NCBI RefSeq assembly: GCF_014356525.2
Contig: NC_052510.1
Coordinates: 51,675,119-51,739,118 of the forward strand
DNA: 64,000 nucleotides
Source: Nilaparvata lugens
Taxonomy: Eukaryota; Arthropoda; Insecta; Hemiptera; Delphacidae
Direction of reading: 5' to 3'
Every line of letters starts with the position of its first letter. The first letter of the stretch is position 1. Position numbers and translations under genes: made by a program. Below the pieces are notes generated by a model, which was not told the DNA's origin, searched no databases, and worked only from the letters and a program-made list of their open reading frames with translations. This document shows, in pieces, positions 31,236 through 42,175 of this stretch.

Positions 31236-33827
31236 GGGGAGTCGAACATCCTATCTTACTCCATGTTAACATTTTGTACCTTTTCTCTGTTACCATTAAA
31301 CATAGAGACTTGATTTTTTTTTTATTTGAAAGATCCATTTTTCTTCTATAATTTAAATGTGTGACATTTTCATGTGATTGAATTTGTATTTTTCACAATT
31401 TTTTTCCTGAATGATGATTTTTTCCAAATAAATTTACACCTAAATATATATTTATTTTATTCTGTATGGAAATATTGAAAAATCCTACATTCAGTTTGCA
31501 ATCCTAGTGATACTGAATCTTTTAAAAAAAAAATCAAGTGTTTATCTTAAATAGAAGCTGAGAAAAGGTACATTAAAGTTGAAAATTTTTAATTTGCGGG
31601 GAAAACAGAGAAATGTGTGCAAGTGTTTTTGAAAGTAACAAAACTTGTAAAACTCACATTCAGTAGCCTCCAGCACTGTAACTTGGAGCTTCAGGATCCT
31701 CTGCCTCTTGATATTGGTCTTCCAGCCTTCTCCTTGATAGAATTCTTTTCTGTCTAATTTTTTTTTCAATGTCATTGAATTTCCTCTTCGTCGAGCTTCC
31801 TCATGGCATCCATCATGTGACTTCCAGGGATGAATTTCATTTCTTCAAACAGCTGTATTTTGTTCTTGTTCCCATCATTGAATCTTGTAATAGCCTCATA
31901 TACACCAAAATGTAAACTTTCAATCCCTACAAAAACCCGTTTAGGCAAAACAGTCCATATAACATTATTCAGGCTCTCATTTGGATTTTGTGTCTTTCCT
32001 CGAATACACTTTTCTAGCAGCTTCTTATCTGATAGGTCCCTGAATATGTACTTGATCTCATTCATGATAATTGTTGGTAAATGAAAGTGACAATTATGGT
32101 CATAAAAAGTTCCTTCCTTCTGAGCTTTTCTAAATTTACACCATGTATCATCTGTATCAGGGCATAGTTGATGCTTGGGTTCTTCATTACTAGATGATAC
32201 ATGGAAATAAAGTGCCCACACTGCTTGATGCATGGCACTTACACTTTCAACATTTCTTTTGATGGCAAGTCCATAATAAATTTGAATTTTCTGAATAGCA
32301 GTATCAGTCAGTCTATTTTTTCCACCAAGTGTCTTGCCATCAGATAGCTTTCGATGTTGAGCCTTCAAATTTCTCAGTCTGGTGCCCATTCTCTTCTCCA
32401 CATGCCCAATGCATTCAAGCTTTTTTATTTCAATATTTGGACCATAGGGCTGAGCATTACAAACAGCCTGAAATGCCTTGGAGTCGCCATCTCCCAGGTA
32501 ATCAATATATCTGACATTATACTGATTCTGAGATCTCTGAAACATCTCTAATGCCCCAGCAACTTTCATACCTCCAGAAGTCCCAATATAATTGGCTTTG
32601 CATTCATCCAAATGGATATTATTGCTCTTCTGTGGACATAGACAATACTTTGATAATACAGATATGTCAATCACTTTACCTGTCTCAACAGATGTCATGG
32701 ACACAATCCCATTCAATGAAGTGTGACCTCTCCTCTGCCATGATCCATCTATTGCAACACACAAATCTCTACTACTGGTCCTGTCAACTGCTTCTTCAAC
32801 AGCATCTTTCATTGACTTCTTGCACACACTGCTCATCACAGAGCCTAAATGTAACTCATATTCGTGGTATCGGCCTGGGGGAGGAGGAAGATTCATGATT
32901 CCACATAGAGTCTTTGCTGATGTTTGACCTCTTCCAATACATCTAAGTCCATATACTAACCTAGCATTTATATCATAAATATTCTTCTGGGAATCATTTT
33001 CACCCTGTATCACTGATTTATTACTGTTTACCATGTCAGCACTAGCAGAACAAGATGGGCAAAATATTTTTATTTTGCAAGCTAAACCTGAGATTGTCTC
33101 TGACGAAATAATAAGGTTATGTTTACAAAAACGGCATACACCTATTGTCTGTAGTGTATTACTAAATTGTTTCAAATCAATAATACAGTATCTAAAATCA
33201 CTGTCATTTTCATATCCCACAAACTTATCACTGAGTTTCGTGTAGGAAGATGAATGTTTTGATGGCTCAGCTTGAGCAAGAACCTCTGATCTTGAAGAAT
33301 TGTTTGTGGATGATGTACTAGATCTGTAATTGAACCCACCTCTTCTTTTCTTGAAAACCTTTCCCTCACATCTAGGCATTTTCACTAATACTTATAATAA
33401 ATATACTGATGAAAAATACTGATATTCAGAATAAAATTTTGCAAACACTACAATATGCAATAATTTCACATTTTCACAACACAAACATAACCAAAATCCC
33501 AAACCAGCTGGTTTGTCTACGAAAAGAATACAGTACCAACATCACAAGCTTGAAAAGAGTGAATCATATTATGTACTTTCAATAATAAATTACAAATCAT
33601 TGAAGAAATTTATTCCGGAGAACGTCCTGCTGCCATGAATACCTACTCAAACTTATAAGAGCATATTTTGACGCATGTAATAGTTTTTTTAAAAAAATAT
33701 TAAAAATACTTCCCATCGTCATAGAGATGAGATCCAGGTATCATTGAAAAGCGGGAATTTCAAACTATCATATGAACTCAAAAACAAAAAATTGATATTT
33801 TTTCAAAAATTTCATGTTTAACTCCCC
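31236..33827 (-). mobile_element. Kolobok-like (TTAA-target) DNA transposon, 2592 bp
   Basis: The element is flanked by TTAA on both sides (31232-31235 and 33828-33831). The paralogous locus at about 47160 reads CTACTTAAGATGC without it, a direct empty-site control. The ends are imperfect inverted repeats, GGGGAGTCGAACAT on the left and GGGGAGTTAAACAT as the reverse complement of the right end. Because CTTAAG is itself palindromic, a 6-bp duplication with one base less at each end cannot be ruled out. It carries one transposase gene on the minus strand. TTAA duplications are known for piggyBac and for Kolobok. The protein is not piggyBac, which points to Kolobok. Confidence 0.85.
31772..33385 (-). 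CDS. Kolobok/Mutator-like DDE transposase, C-terminus lost to a frameshift
   Basis: A 537-residue protein. The basic N-terminus leads to a zinc-binding pair (C84xxC87 and C109xxC112). The RNase-H-like core shows D213 in AIDGSWQRRG, D299 in YLGDGDSK, the C325xxH328 signature in ECIGHVEKRM, and a glutamate, E470, in NPNESLNNVIW, the order expected of D-D-E transposases with a C(2)H motif. Proteins of this type are widespread in insects and are often annotated as Mutator-like transposase domain proteins. The frame shown ends at 31772, but about 40 further codons in another frame (to a TGA at 31660-31662: RQKRILSRRRLEDQYQEAED, then a PSYSAGGY ending) look like the family's usual tail, so a one- or two-base shift near 31778 has cut it off. 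No other damage is seen. Confidence 0.8.
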   Translation of the reverse strand: MKMPRCEGKVFKKRRGGFNYRSSTSSTNNSSRSEVLAQAEPSKHSSSYTKLSDKFVGYENDSDFRYCIIDLKQFSNTLQTIGVCRFCKHNLIISSETISGLACKIKIFCPSCSASADMVNSNKSVIQGENDSQKNIYDINARLVYGLRCIGRGQTSAKTLCGIMNLPPPPGRYHEYELHLGSVMSSVCKKSMKDAVEEAVDRTSSRDLCVAIDGSWQRRGHTSLNGIVSMTSVETGKVIDISVLSKYCLCPQKSNNIHLDECKANYIGTSGGMKVAGALEMFQRSQNQYNVRYIDYLGDGDSKAFQAVCNAQPYGPNIEIKKLECIGHVEKRMGTRLRNLKAQHRKLSDGKTLGGKNRLTDTAIQKIQIYYGLAIKRNVESVSAMHQAVWALYFHVSSSNEEPKHQLCPDTDDTWCKFRKAQKEGTFYDHNCHFHLPTIIMNEIKYIFRDLSDKKLLEKCIRGKTQNPNESLNNVIWTVLPKRVFVGIESLHFGVYEAITRFNDGNKNKIQLFEEMKFIPGSHMMDAMRKLDEEEIQ

Positions 33828-34395
33828 TTAAGATGGAAACCAACTACAAAATCAAAATTATTATAATTAAATTCTAAAAATTAATAGCATAAAAGTTCTT
33901 AGTCAAAGAAAAATTGAATCACTATGATATAATTACCTCAAATCATAGAACTACAATATTATTATATACATTATTTCAAGTAAAATAACCATTGAGTACA
34001 TTCAATACTCGACAACTCAGTGAGTGCATTACTATACTCATTGAATTCAATTCTACTCAATACCGTATTGTTGCAGCATAATTCAATAGGTTTTCTATTT
34101 CTATTCTTCATTTTATCTTATTCTGTATATGCAATACAGTATTATTCCATTATTTTTCTCATTATAACTTCAATAGACATACTATGATAATATACTTCTT
34201 TACTTCAATAGACATTTTTTTCCAAATATACAGTACATCAAAAGAAAGAACACAAAATATTAAATCATGAAACAATGCTCTTGACATACAAAACACTTTA
34301 AAATAAGAAATTCTACTTTTATAACACATCATTAGGCCTATGTATGAACACATTCAAATTAAAAAAATTTAGACTAACTTATGTATAGACCTACT

Positions 34396-35760
34396 GTATT
34401 ATAATTTTCTGTCATTCAACTCTTATATTTATCTGTTCATTATGATCTTTTCAATCTCTTTCTTTTTTACATTTCGTGCAGAGTTATAGTAGGTCGTGCC
34501 ATCGCTTGAATACGTATAGCCATTGCATAAATTTTCCACAAGGCTATTAGGGCCAACAGTGTGAGCAAGCTCAACCAAACAAAAATGAAATATTTAATGA
34601 AAGATGCAGAATCTAACACATCTTGCCATGAGGAAGGCAACTCTACTTTCTCGAAAGTATCTGTTGAAAAGTGATTGTGGATAAATAACGTTGGAATACT
34701 CATGTGCCATCATTGAAAATATCTGAAAAATTTGCAAAATTGGTGTTTTGAAGCTGTTTGAAAGGATCTATTTTAATTGATTTTACCTTGAGCCAATGGA
34801 GAGGAAGGAAATGATTGAGGATTGGTAAGGTAGATGTTCTTGAATCACAAGGAAAGGTAGTGCGAATCAGAGTCGTACTTTCCGTTTGTAGGGAGCAATG
34901 ACAGGGCAGCATAATGTGTGTTGTCCCCGGTAAATCTGTTTGAAGTTCTTGTTGAACAGTGCCATTGGAAAGAATCTTTGTATTAGGTCGGATGCTCGAG
35001 ATGTAGAAACTTGTTGGATTCTCTTCAACAATTAAAGTGGTGTTTTTATCAATTTCGCAAGTAAATTGACAAAATTTTTGAAGTTTGCTCAGAGTTGATG
35101 ATGATATCAGATGGGATGCGCATGTGGAAGTGAGGTCATCAGATTGTTGGAGTCTTGGAATGTAGCATAATCTCGTTGTTTCTGGATCAGTGTTGTATGC
35201 CGACGATATAAGTATCATGGTGAAAAGTAAAAATCAACAAAAAATGAAGAATGATTGTGAGATTGCTCTCGAAAATGGCATGTTTTTAGGTTAGGATGAC
35301 TCATTTCCACATTCCACAGTTTGCAATAATTTACAGGCAGGTTTCAACCTGAAATTTGTCAATTGAAAGGTGATGGGTGATGTTGGCTATTTGAATAATT
35401 TTAAAACCACAAACTCTCTAATAAATATTGGCATTTGTAACGATTTATGACAAAAATGAGTGCCAAGAATAAAAGTGGAAATAACCGTGTAAAAAATGAG
35501 GAAAATTTTATCATACCAACTAAAAAAAAAGAAGAAAAGATTGCTGATCAGAATAATGTGCCATCAAAATATAAAGTGGAGATGACAACACTGTACTTGA
35601 TGGAAGAGTCTAAAAAGCTGATAGAACATGCTCTAAAACTTATTCATGGAAACAACTATTCCCTGAAAGAGTTATCATCTTACAAGGAAAAACTATCTGT
35701 GTATGTTGTTTTGTTTATCATTTATATGAATGATATGCCTGCTCATCTCTTTCCTTCTGA
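34396..35760. repeat. Composite env-RT repeat, copy B
   Basis: Antisense envelope-like ORF (34467-35218), junction at the word GATCAGTGTTGTATGCCGAC, spacer, then the short chimeric plus-strand ORF. It matches copy D at 47741-49040 nearly throughout. It is cut at CTTCTGAATCAGT, where the pogo element's left side begins. Confidence 0.85.
34467..35218 (-). pseudogene. Envelope-like glycoprotein fragment, copy B, frameshifted
   Basis: This is the C-terminal part of a membrane glycoprotein: a cysteine-bearing ectodomain with possible N-glycosylation sites, followed near the end by one strong hydrophobic anchor and a short basic tail. The layout is that of a viral-type fusion or envelope protein as carried by insect endogenous retroviruses (errantivirus-like) and some BEL/Pao elements. 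The family assignment is inference. Compared with copy D, five bases are missing near 34706, splitting the frame into 34700-35218 and 34467-34703. The N-terminal half, signal peptide and any cleavage site are absent, so no functional envelope could be made. Confidence 0.5.
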
Positions 35761-35767
35761 ATCAGTA
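35447..35767 (+). pseudogene. Chimeric ORF, copy B
   Basis: Open from the ATG at 35447, with a lysine-rich N-terminus, the unknown module also found at 28433 and 48897, and then the first residues of the LINE RT fragment (FIIYMND). It stops within three codons of the boundary with the pogo element at about 35764. Presence in three copies shows amplification of one composite, not selection. Confidence 0.5.
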
Positions 35768-35799
35768 AAATGAATTAGTAAAATCCTCTCACGTAAAAT

Positions 35800-36062
35800 G
35801 GGGTGAATAGCAACAGTTTTCACATTTCTCACCAATACAGCCACTTTGTTTGATGTTAGAAAAATGATTTTAATATCTTAAAAGTTCGGTCTTATACTCT
35901 TTTATAATTTGGATTTCCCAAAAAAAGACCTGTATCATAAATTAAAAAAGTAAAAATAAAGATATGTCTGTTGCGATTCACCTCTCAAATTGGGGTGAAT
36001 AGCAACACTCATAAGAATTCACTGTTTTTCATGTTTGAAACGACACGGGGTGAATAAAAACA
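35800..36062. repeat. Subterminal GGGGTGAATAGCAACA repeats, left side of pogo
   Basis: GGGGTGAATAGCAACA occurs at 35800-35815 and 35992-36007. An inverted variant (reverse complement GAGGTGAATCGCAACAG) lies at 35969-35985, and a shorter GGGGTGAATAAAAACA at 36047-36062. Matching copies sit at the other end of the element (41335-41375). Confidence 0.7.
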
Positions 36063-37870
36063 CACAGTATTCGTTCAATATTGTATTTAAGAGAAAATAA
36101 AAAATCAATATGAAGTTAAATTACATTTTTTTTGGAATTGTAAGTCGTAGAAAATCTTGTAATCGTCGAAATCACATGGATTAATATGAAGATAACCCTT
36201 CCAGATCATCTTCAAATGTTATTTGATCCTTGAACCTTGTGGATGAGCAGAGTTTTGGTTCCTGGATCCTTCGAATAACGTCATCCGGAGCTTTGAAAAG
36301 GGCTTCCTCATCCGTTTCAGAAAATTTCAATCCATGAGTGGATTTCTTATAAAATCTTCCAATATATCCCTCTTTATCGAATTCAATTACCCTAACCACA
36401 TACAAACGAAATGAGTTTATAGTCTTCTCCATCACTTTTATAACAGCATAATCCCCAAGAGAAAATTTTGAGAGATCTTTTTCATTGGATGATTTTTCTT
36501 GCAAATCTCCCTCGGAGGATTCTGACTCAGTTTCTTCTGTAGATGTCTCTTCTGTAGATGTCTCTTCTGTAGATGACTCTGATTGCTCGTCATGCTTCCT
36601 TCCTTTTTTCTGTCCTTTTCTACTGTTTTCACGTCCTGCTGAAGAATTATCATCGCCAGCAGGTATCTCAGGTTGAAAATCAGCGACATCAATGCTCTTT
36701 CCGGGTTGAACTGCCACTTTGACTCTTTTCTTTTTTGTTGTAGGTGCGTCCGATGTTCTTAGTTTTTCCATGTAGTTCTTGAAGGTCGCATCCATGGTCT
36801 CTGCAGCAGCTTCATTACCTGTACCTTCCACATCCATAGAGCCCCTAGATGAGGGCAGCATCTCGAGTACTTTCTCCCTTTTCAGAGGAACAATGCCACA
36901 TTTCTTGAAGCCTGCAATAACATTATCTTCTTTGAGTGACCCATACAGCTCTTTCAGAAGGGGTGGAAATCGATCCTTCTGCAACGAAGACTCTGCTCTC
37001 CCTGGGCCTTGTTTCCACTTGAAGAGAATGGATCGCCAAGTTTGTTTTAGGGGATGGAAAAAAGCCACATCCAGTGGTTGGGTGAGGTGGGTAGAGTTGG
37101 CTGGAAGGAAAATGAATTTTATATTGTGATCCTGGCATAGTCTGATGGCATCTATGGAAAGGTGTGAGGCCAGGTTATCACCTAACAATATTTTTACTCC
37201 AAGTTTTGACAAATAGGGGATAGCAATTGTTTCAACCCAATCTTGAAAACAATGTGAATCAAACCACCCTGACTTTGTTTGATTATATCTAGAGTTCAGT
37301 GGGGGGCCCCCTACTCTCCAGCTGTCATAGATGTGCTGTGCTTTATACACAACGTATGGTGGTAGAATGGTCCCATCACCAGCAGCTGCGAACATGACAG
37401 ATATTGAAAATTTTGTTGAATTCATTACCCTTTCCGGATACTTTGTCCCTCTTCGAGCTATGACCACCTTCTGGCCTGGATCGTCAGTGAGATTGGTTTC
37501 ATCGTAGTTTATTATATTACATGGTGGAACATCTTTTAATTCAGCTTCAAGATGATCAAAAAACTCGTTAATGATTTCAGGATTTATAGCTGCCCTGGAC
37601 CTTTTAATATTTTGACACATACAAGCTGACAGATTTGTTTTGTGTCGATTTAGAAAGCTACAAAATCAGGCCCAGGCAGATTATCTTTGAATTTGGAAAC
37701 TGTTCTGCCTTGCCTATCAAGAAAATCTTTTATCAAGAGTCGCAGAGTCAGTGAATCAACTGGGTATCCCCAGTCACTGCAGATTTGGAGGCGACTGACC
37801 AATAGATTCTCATCAGCTTCTGACAAGGCTGTTTGGCCACCTTTCTTTTTTGTTACACCCCTCTTCATAT

Positions 37871-40800
37871 TGTCAAATCCCAGCCTCTTGTTGAAGCGTC
37901 ATGTGTCACAATCTTTCTCCAAGGGGGGGGGACACGGAAATATATGATTTGAATTGTATGACAAGGAACTAGGATTATAATCGTTTAACCATAAGTACGA
38001 TTGCCTTGTATGGTAGGTCTTACCTTGTGTTGGCGAATATTGCAGCCTATTTTGCTCCGTGGAGAGGGGAGGACGTACAGTAAAAAAGTAATTGATAGTT
38101 AAAATGGTTAGATTAAATAAAATAATTGAACAATTATAGTATTTGAGGTTATGATTTAACGATAGGTAGTTGCAGGTTAGGTTGACCGACCTTTGTTTAA
38201 TCAGATTGTCGGTATCACTTAAATCAGAGTATCTAACTAGAATGACTGGTCAAAAGTCAAAGTCAAAAATAAGTTTATTTCCAAATCTTTCTAAGATTAT
38301 AAATGTTACATACATAGCTTGAAATTGAACAATATACAAATCAAATATTATACAAAACGTGTTCATCATACTATCATACCTAATGATTTACTAACAGTTA
38401 TAATTATATTATAATTTCAGTTGTAATATCACATGGAAATGTGCCTACATAGGTGTAAAACCTGTGCTTAGACACGATTTGCTGTTTTGAGCAAAATATA
38501 TAATTAATAAGGATGGAATTAATAATAATTATAATTTATAATTAATAATATGGTGTATGGATGGAATAGATTGGAAAAGTTAATTTGCTCAATAGAGGGT
38601 TTGGCGGTCTACAAAGGTAGCCGAAGTAAGGAATCTGAATTTCTAACTTAATGCTGTAGGTGAATATATTATAGTGAGATGAAATTAAATCCAATTTAAT
38701 AATAAAATGCAGTTCAACTTGAATCTGCTGAGTGTAAATTATGCTGTCACTAGGATCAGACAGAGGTAGTAATTTTGGAGTGAACCTTTTCTCCAAATGA
38801 TGACTAATATATCCAGAATCCAATAATTGTGCCGTAATTTGGAAAGATATTAGACCGCATGAAACAACAGACAGAATGGCAAATCCATGCGAACCAGGTC
38901 TCTGATAAGTACTATAGGTTGTATGAAGGCAAAGTGCTGAACCAAAATAGTAAATATTTCGAGTACCGAGTTTAATTCTAATGTTGTCTATACGATCTAC
39001 TACCTCTCTTTGCGACGTTGATCGGCTAATAATGCAGGATTCACTTCACCTCGGCGTGGTAGGCTAGTGGGAGTCGATTTATTATTTGATTCTTCGGGAT
39101 ATTCCCAATAAAAAGATTTATTACTTGATGAGATAATCGACCACCATTTACCACCAGAAGAAATAATAGTCTAATGATAGATACTATACTCGCTAATGTC
39201 TGACTATTGCAAAACAGGATGTGTCCTGCACGATCAATATGTGTCAGTCGAGGAAGAACGAACTTGGAGGTATAATGAAGTAAACCCAGTTTAATGAAAC
39301 GGTAAAATGGATATATTCTGAAGGATATACTTTTACAGCAAATATTGAATAAATTAATGAAAAGATTATACAAATTATGACTTTCAATAGATACAGAACG
39401 AATATTGGTTGACAGCAGATTTGAATCTTTAAATTATAGATATTATATAAAAAGTTCTGTACTCTTTGATTAAACAAAATATAATGGATAATAGCCCTTG
39501 GAAAGGGTCATAAACTGAACTAGTTAAACAAGAAAAAACAAGTTAATACAAAATGATGATTCAGAAATAGAACAAATTAATAATTAAAATTATTCTCAGG
39601 GTGTGGTTTCGCCTAAGGAAAATAGACCTTTTGGCTAAGTACAGCTTGGATATTTAAATTTATTTAACACTAAGAAAATTAATTATGATAACTTTTGTAC
39701 CCTTAATACTATAGTCATGACTTTCTCAAATGGACGAATTTATATGCTGTACAATTTTCGCAGATTTATGGGGATCCCCTTTTATATATTCGAATAACTA
39801 ACTTACGTAGACTTTTGTTTCCGTTTTTTGGTTTTCGAAATATATTTGGCCGTAGAATATATCGTTCCGGCTGGATCCTTCCACATGGCGAAAAATGTTG
39901 AACAGACTTCACTAATATAATTTCGGGGTTCATTTAAATGAAATTTAAAATCTTAGTATCACAATTTTATTATTATAGGAACTTTGGAACAACTTTTTTA
40001 AAACAGAAAAACGAAGATTGAATTACATTAAACAGAAATTAAAGCTTTTGAACAATTAGGTACGTGGACTAGGTCTGCATCCTACCGATGATCCTTGCAA
40101 AATGGCCTCGAGTCTTCCCCTTCTAAATTCCACTTGCCTTTCTTCTTCGAATTTTATCTCGCCAAATTTACATATTAATTCGGGATTGGTCCGATTCTGT
40201 GACGTAACCAATACGCTGAATGGGTGGTGTCAATGCATCCAACTTTAAAGCTTTTAAATAGGGCGAAATTCCTGATTTTAAGTTGTTCCAAATTATCATT
40301 TAGTTTATATAATTATAATAATACACAAATAAATAATAGAATTCGTCTATGATGATATGCATTTAAAATTGGCTTTGATGGATAGCTAATGATTATAGAA
40401 CATAGACATGCTTTTATAACATAAAGTAGACATAATATAAGAATATATATGCTTATAACAATAACGAACACAATAATAAATAAATACTTCTTCCTTTTTT
40501 TGTTTATATGGTTTTTTATGCACTAGAATATCAACCCTCAATCGTCATAGATTGGCTAAGCTAATTTGTCTAAATATTTTTAACAAGTATATTTTTATGA
40601 TAGTTCAATAAATAAATATTCAGGCCTATTTGGCATAGAAATGAAAGTATAAAAATGAAAAAGTTAATAATATATAATTTTTATGATCGATTATTAGTCG
40701 AACTGCCTTCTCAATTTGCTACTTGTCAACAAGTTAGTTTTGGTCTGTTTTAGGGTTATGTTTTTGTTTCAAAACTAACCTTCAAATATAATTTTACTGA

Positions 40801-41031
40801 TCCAATCCATAAACATACAAACATATATGGCTTTTTCCATTGACATATTTTTGAAAGATATATAATTACTGATTTATTTATTGCATACTTTGTAGGTTAG
40901 ATAACAATCGTCTATCTACCTCAGATAAGATTGGAATTTTTTTGGTGATAGAATTTATTTTTTTTCTCATAATGGCCTATGAATAAATCTATTGTGTAGT
41001 TTGAGGGCTGTACAATCATTGGTACATCACA
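37871..41031 (-). mobile_element. 3161-bp TG...CA insertion with ATAT duplication (probable solo LTR)
   Basis: It is inserted in the pogo transposase gene, with ATAT on each side (37867-37870 and 41032-41035). On the plus strand it starts TGTCAAATCCC and ends GTACATCACA, so both ends are TG...CA as in LTRs, and the duplication is 4 bp. It carries no gene and no terminal direct repeats of its own, which fits a solo LTR left by recombination, though 3.1 kb is long for one. On the minus strand a promoter-like TATATAAAAGGGGATCCCC lies at about 39773-39793. Partial copies occur at 17189-17995 and 44681-47030. A non-autonomous LTR-type element is the alternative. Confidence 0.72.
38251..38552 (-). 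mobile_element. 3' end of a LINE-like retroposon inside the LTR
   Basis: The copy at 17189 lacks these 302 bases, so they are an insertion. Read on the minus strand, the insert ends in GGAAATAAACTTATTTTTGA followed by repeats of TGACTTT, an AATAAA-bearing tail of the kind left by non-LTR retroposons. No coding sequence remains. Confidence 0.6.
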
Positions 41032-41334
41032 ATATGTCTATATAAAACTGTATAATCCATTCCATATTTTTTTGCCACTTTTCGAAAACTTTCACCTTTT
41101 TTCACTTCACTAAGAGCTTTTTCAATTGATACAGCATCATAGGTCTTACATTTTTTCACACTTACGTACTTACGGGGCATTTTTGTTGTCACTCTATCCA
41201 GATCATTCCTGAAACACAGAAAAAATCTTCAAATACTTGCTTAAGTATATTGTTATAATAAATGATCAATTTACTACAGCATACCGTGATTCATATTTTA
41301 AAAAGAAGAGAATCTGATCAGCTGTTTCTTCCAA

Positions 41335-41375
41335 GGGGTGAATCGCAACACTATTATTCTGTTGCTATTCACCCC
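41335..41375. repeat. Subterminal repeat pair, right side of pogo
   Basis: GGGGTGAATCGCAACA (41335-41350) and the inverted TGTTGCTATTCACCCC (41360-41375) face each other across 9 bp, mirroring the motifs at 35800-36062. Confidence 0.7.
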
Positions 41376-41675
41376 AGGTTTTTAAAAATCACGACTTAAC
41401 CTAAAACATATTGCTCTGATGAAACAACTATTACTTTTAACTGCAATATGATTTGATAATTCTTTGTAGGATGGTTAAGGTAATCTATAAAGCAATATCT
41501 TAAGTTCATAGCAATAATATTAGAGTACTTACAGGAGAAGTTTTGGAGGGAAGAAATTTTTCAATTATTTTCTTCAGCAACGTGATTGGCAGCTCCGATC
41601 TCGAACAGTGATGCAACATAACAAAACATAACTTCCCTGCTAAAGCACAATGAGAACTACATTTTAGAACAAAAA

Positions 41676-42175
41676 TACTGTATTATAATTTTCTGTCATT
41701 CAACTCTTATATTTATCTGTTCATGTTATGATCTTTTCAATCTCTTTCTTTTTTACATTTTGTGCAGAGTTATAGTAGGTCGTGCCATCGCTTGAATACG
41801 TATAGCCATAGCATAAATTTTCCACAAGGCTATTAGGGCCAACAGTGTGAGTAAGCTTAACCAAACAAAAATGAAATATTTAATGAAAGATGCAGAATCT
41901 AACACATCTTGCCATGAGGAAGGCAACTCTACTTTCTCGAAAGTATCTGTTGAAAAGTGATTGTGGATAAATAACGTTGGAATACTCATGTGCCAATCAT
42001 CATTGAAAATATCCGAAAAATTTGCAAAATTGGTGTTTTGAAGCTGTTTGAAAGGATCTATTTTAATTGATTTTACATTGAGCCAATGGAGAGGAAGGAA
42101 ATGATTGAGGATTGGTAAGGTAGATGTTCTTGAATCACAAGGAAAGGTAGTGCGAATCAGAGTCATACTTTCCAT
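41676..42175 (-). pseudogene. Envelope-like fragment, copy C (C-terminal part only)
   Basis: Similarity to copy D begins at about 41676 (TACTGTATTATAATTTTCTG) and ends at about 42175, within the ectodomain. The open part, 41753-42175, keeps the hydrophobic anchor and tail, without the frameshift of copy B. Upstream sequence is unrelated, so this copy is truncated at its 5' side. No envelope function is possible. Confidence 0.5.

Larger units (their letters stand above)
31094..34395. repeat. Segmental duplicate of 47031-47740, interrupted by the Kolobok-like element
   Basis: 31094-31235 and 33828-34395 together align almost base for base with 47031-47740, including the first words ACCTTCAAACGAAAAATTC. 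The only large difference is the 2.6-kb insertion between them. The duplication continues into the env-RT composite (34396-35760 versus 47741-49040). Confidence 0.85.
36181..41180 (-). pseudogene. pogo/Tigger DDE transposase, split by an insertion and one frameshift
   Basis: The N-terminal piece (41036-41180) starts at an ATG and encodes a psq/CENP-B-like helix-turn-helix (KALSEVKKGESFRKVAKKYG, ending TVLYRH). The next piece (37650-37866, starting KRGVTKKKGGQTALSEADE) continues it exactly across the inserted LTR. The main piece (36181-37620 upward) has the DDE core: D in NYDETNL, D in LLGDNLASH and D in THLTQPLDV, then an acidic linker with STEE repeats and a C-terminal beta-rich domain. A single missing base near 37655 separates the last two pieces. 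Apart from the insertion and that base, the family's whole layout is present, so the gene was intact fairly recently. Confidence 0.88.
35764..41675 (-). mobile_element. pogo/Tigger element, split by an LTR-like insertion
   Basis: The element lies between two pieces of env-RT composite sequence. The left boundary is where copy B loses similarity (about 35764, CAGTAAAATG). The right boundary is where copy C begins (about 41675, ending ATACTG). Both outer edges read CAGTA inward, as in many pogo/Tigger elements, but a TA duplication is not clear. Several copies of GGGGTGAATMGCAACA lie near both ends. Removing 37871-41031 and one ATAT leaves a 2.75-kb element with one minus-strand transposase gene. 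Confidence 0.65.
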
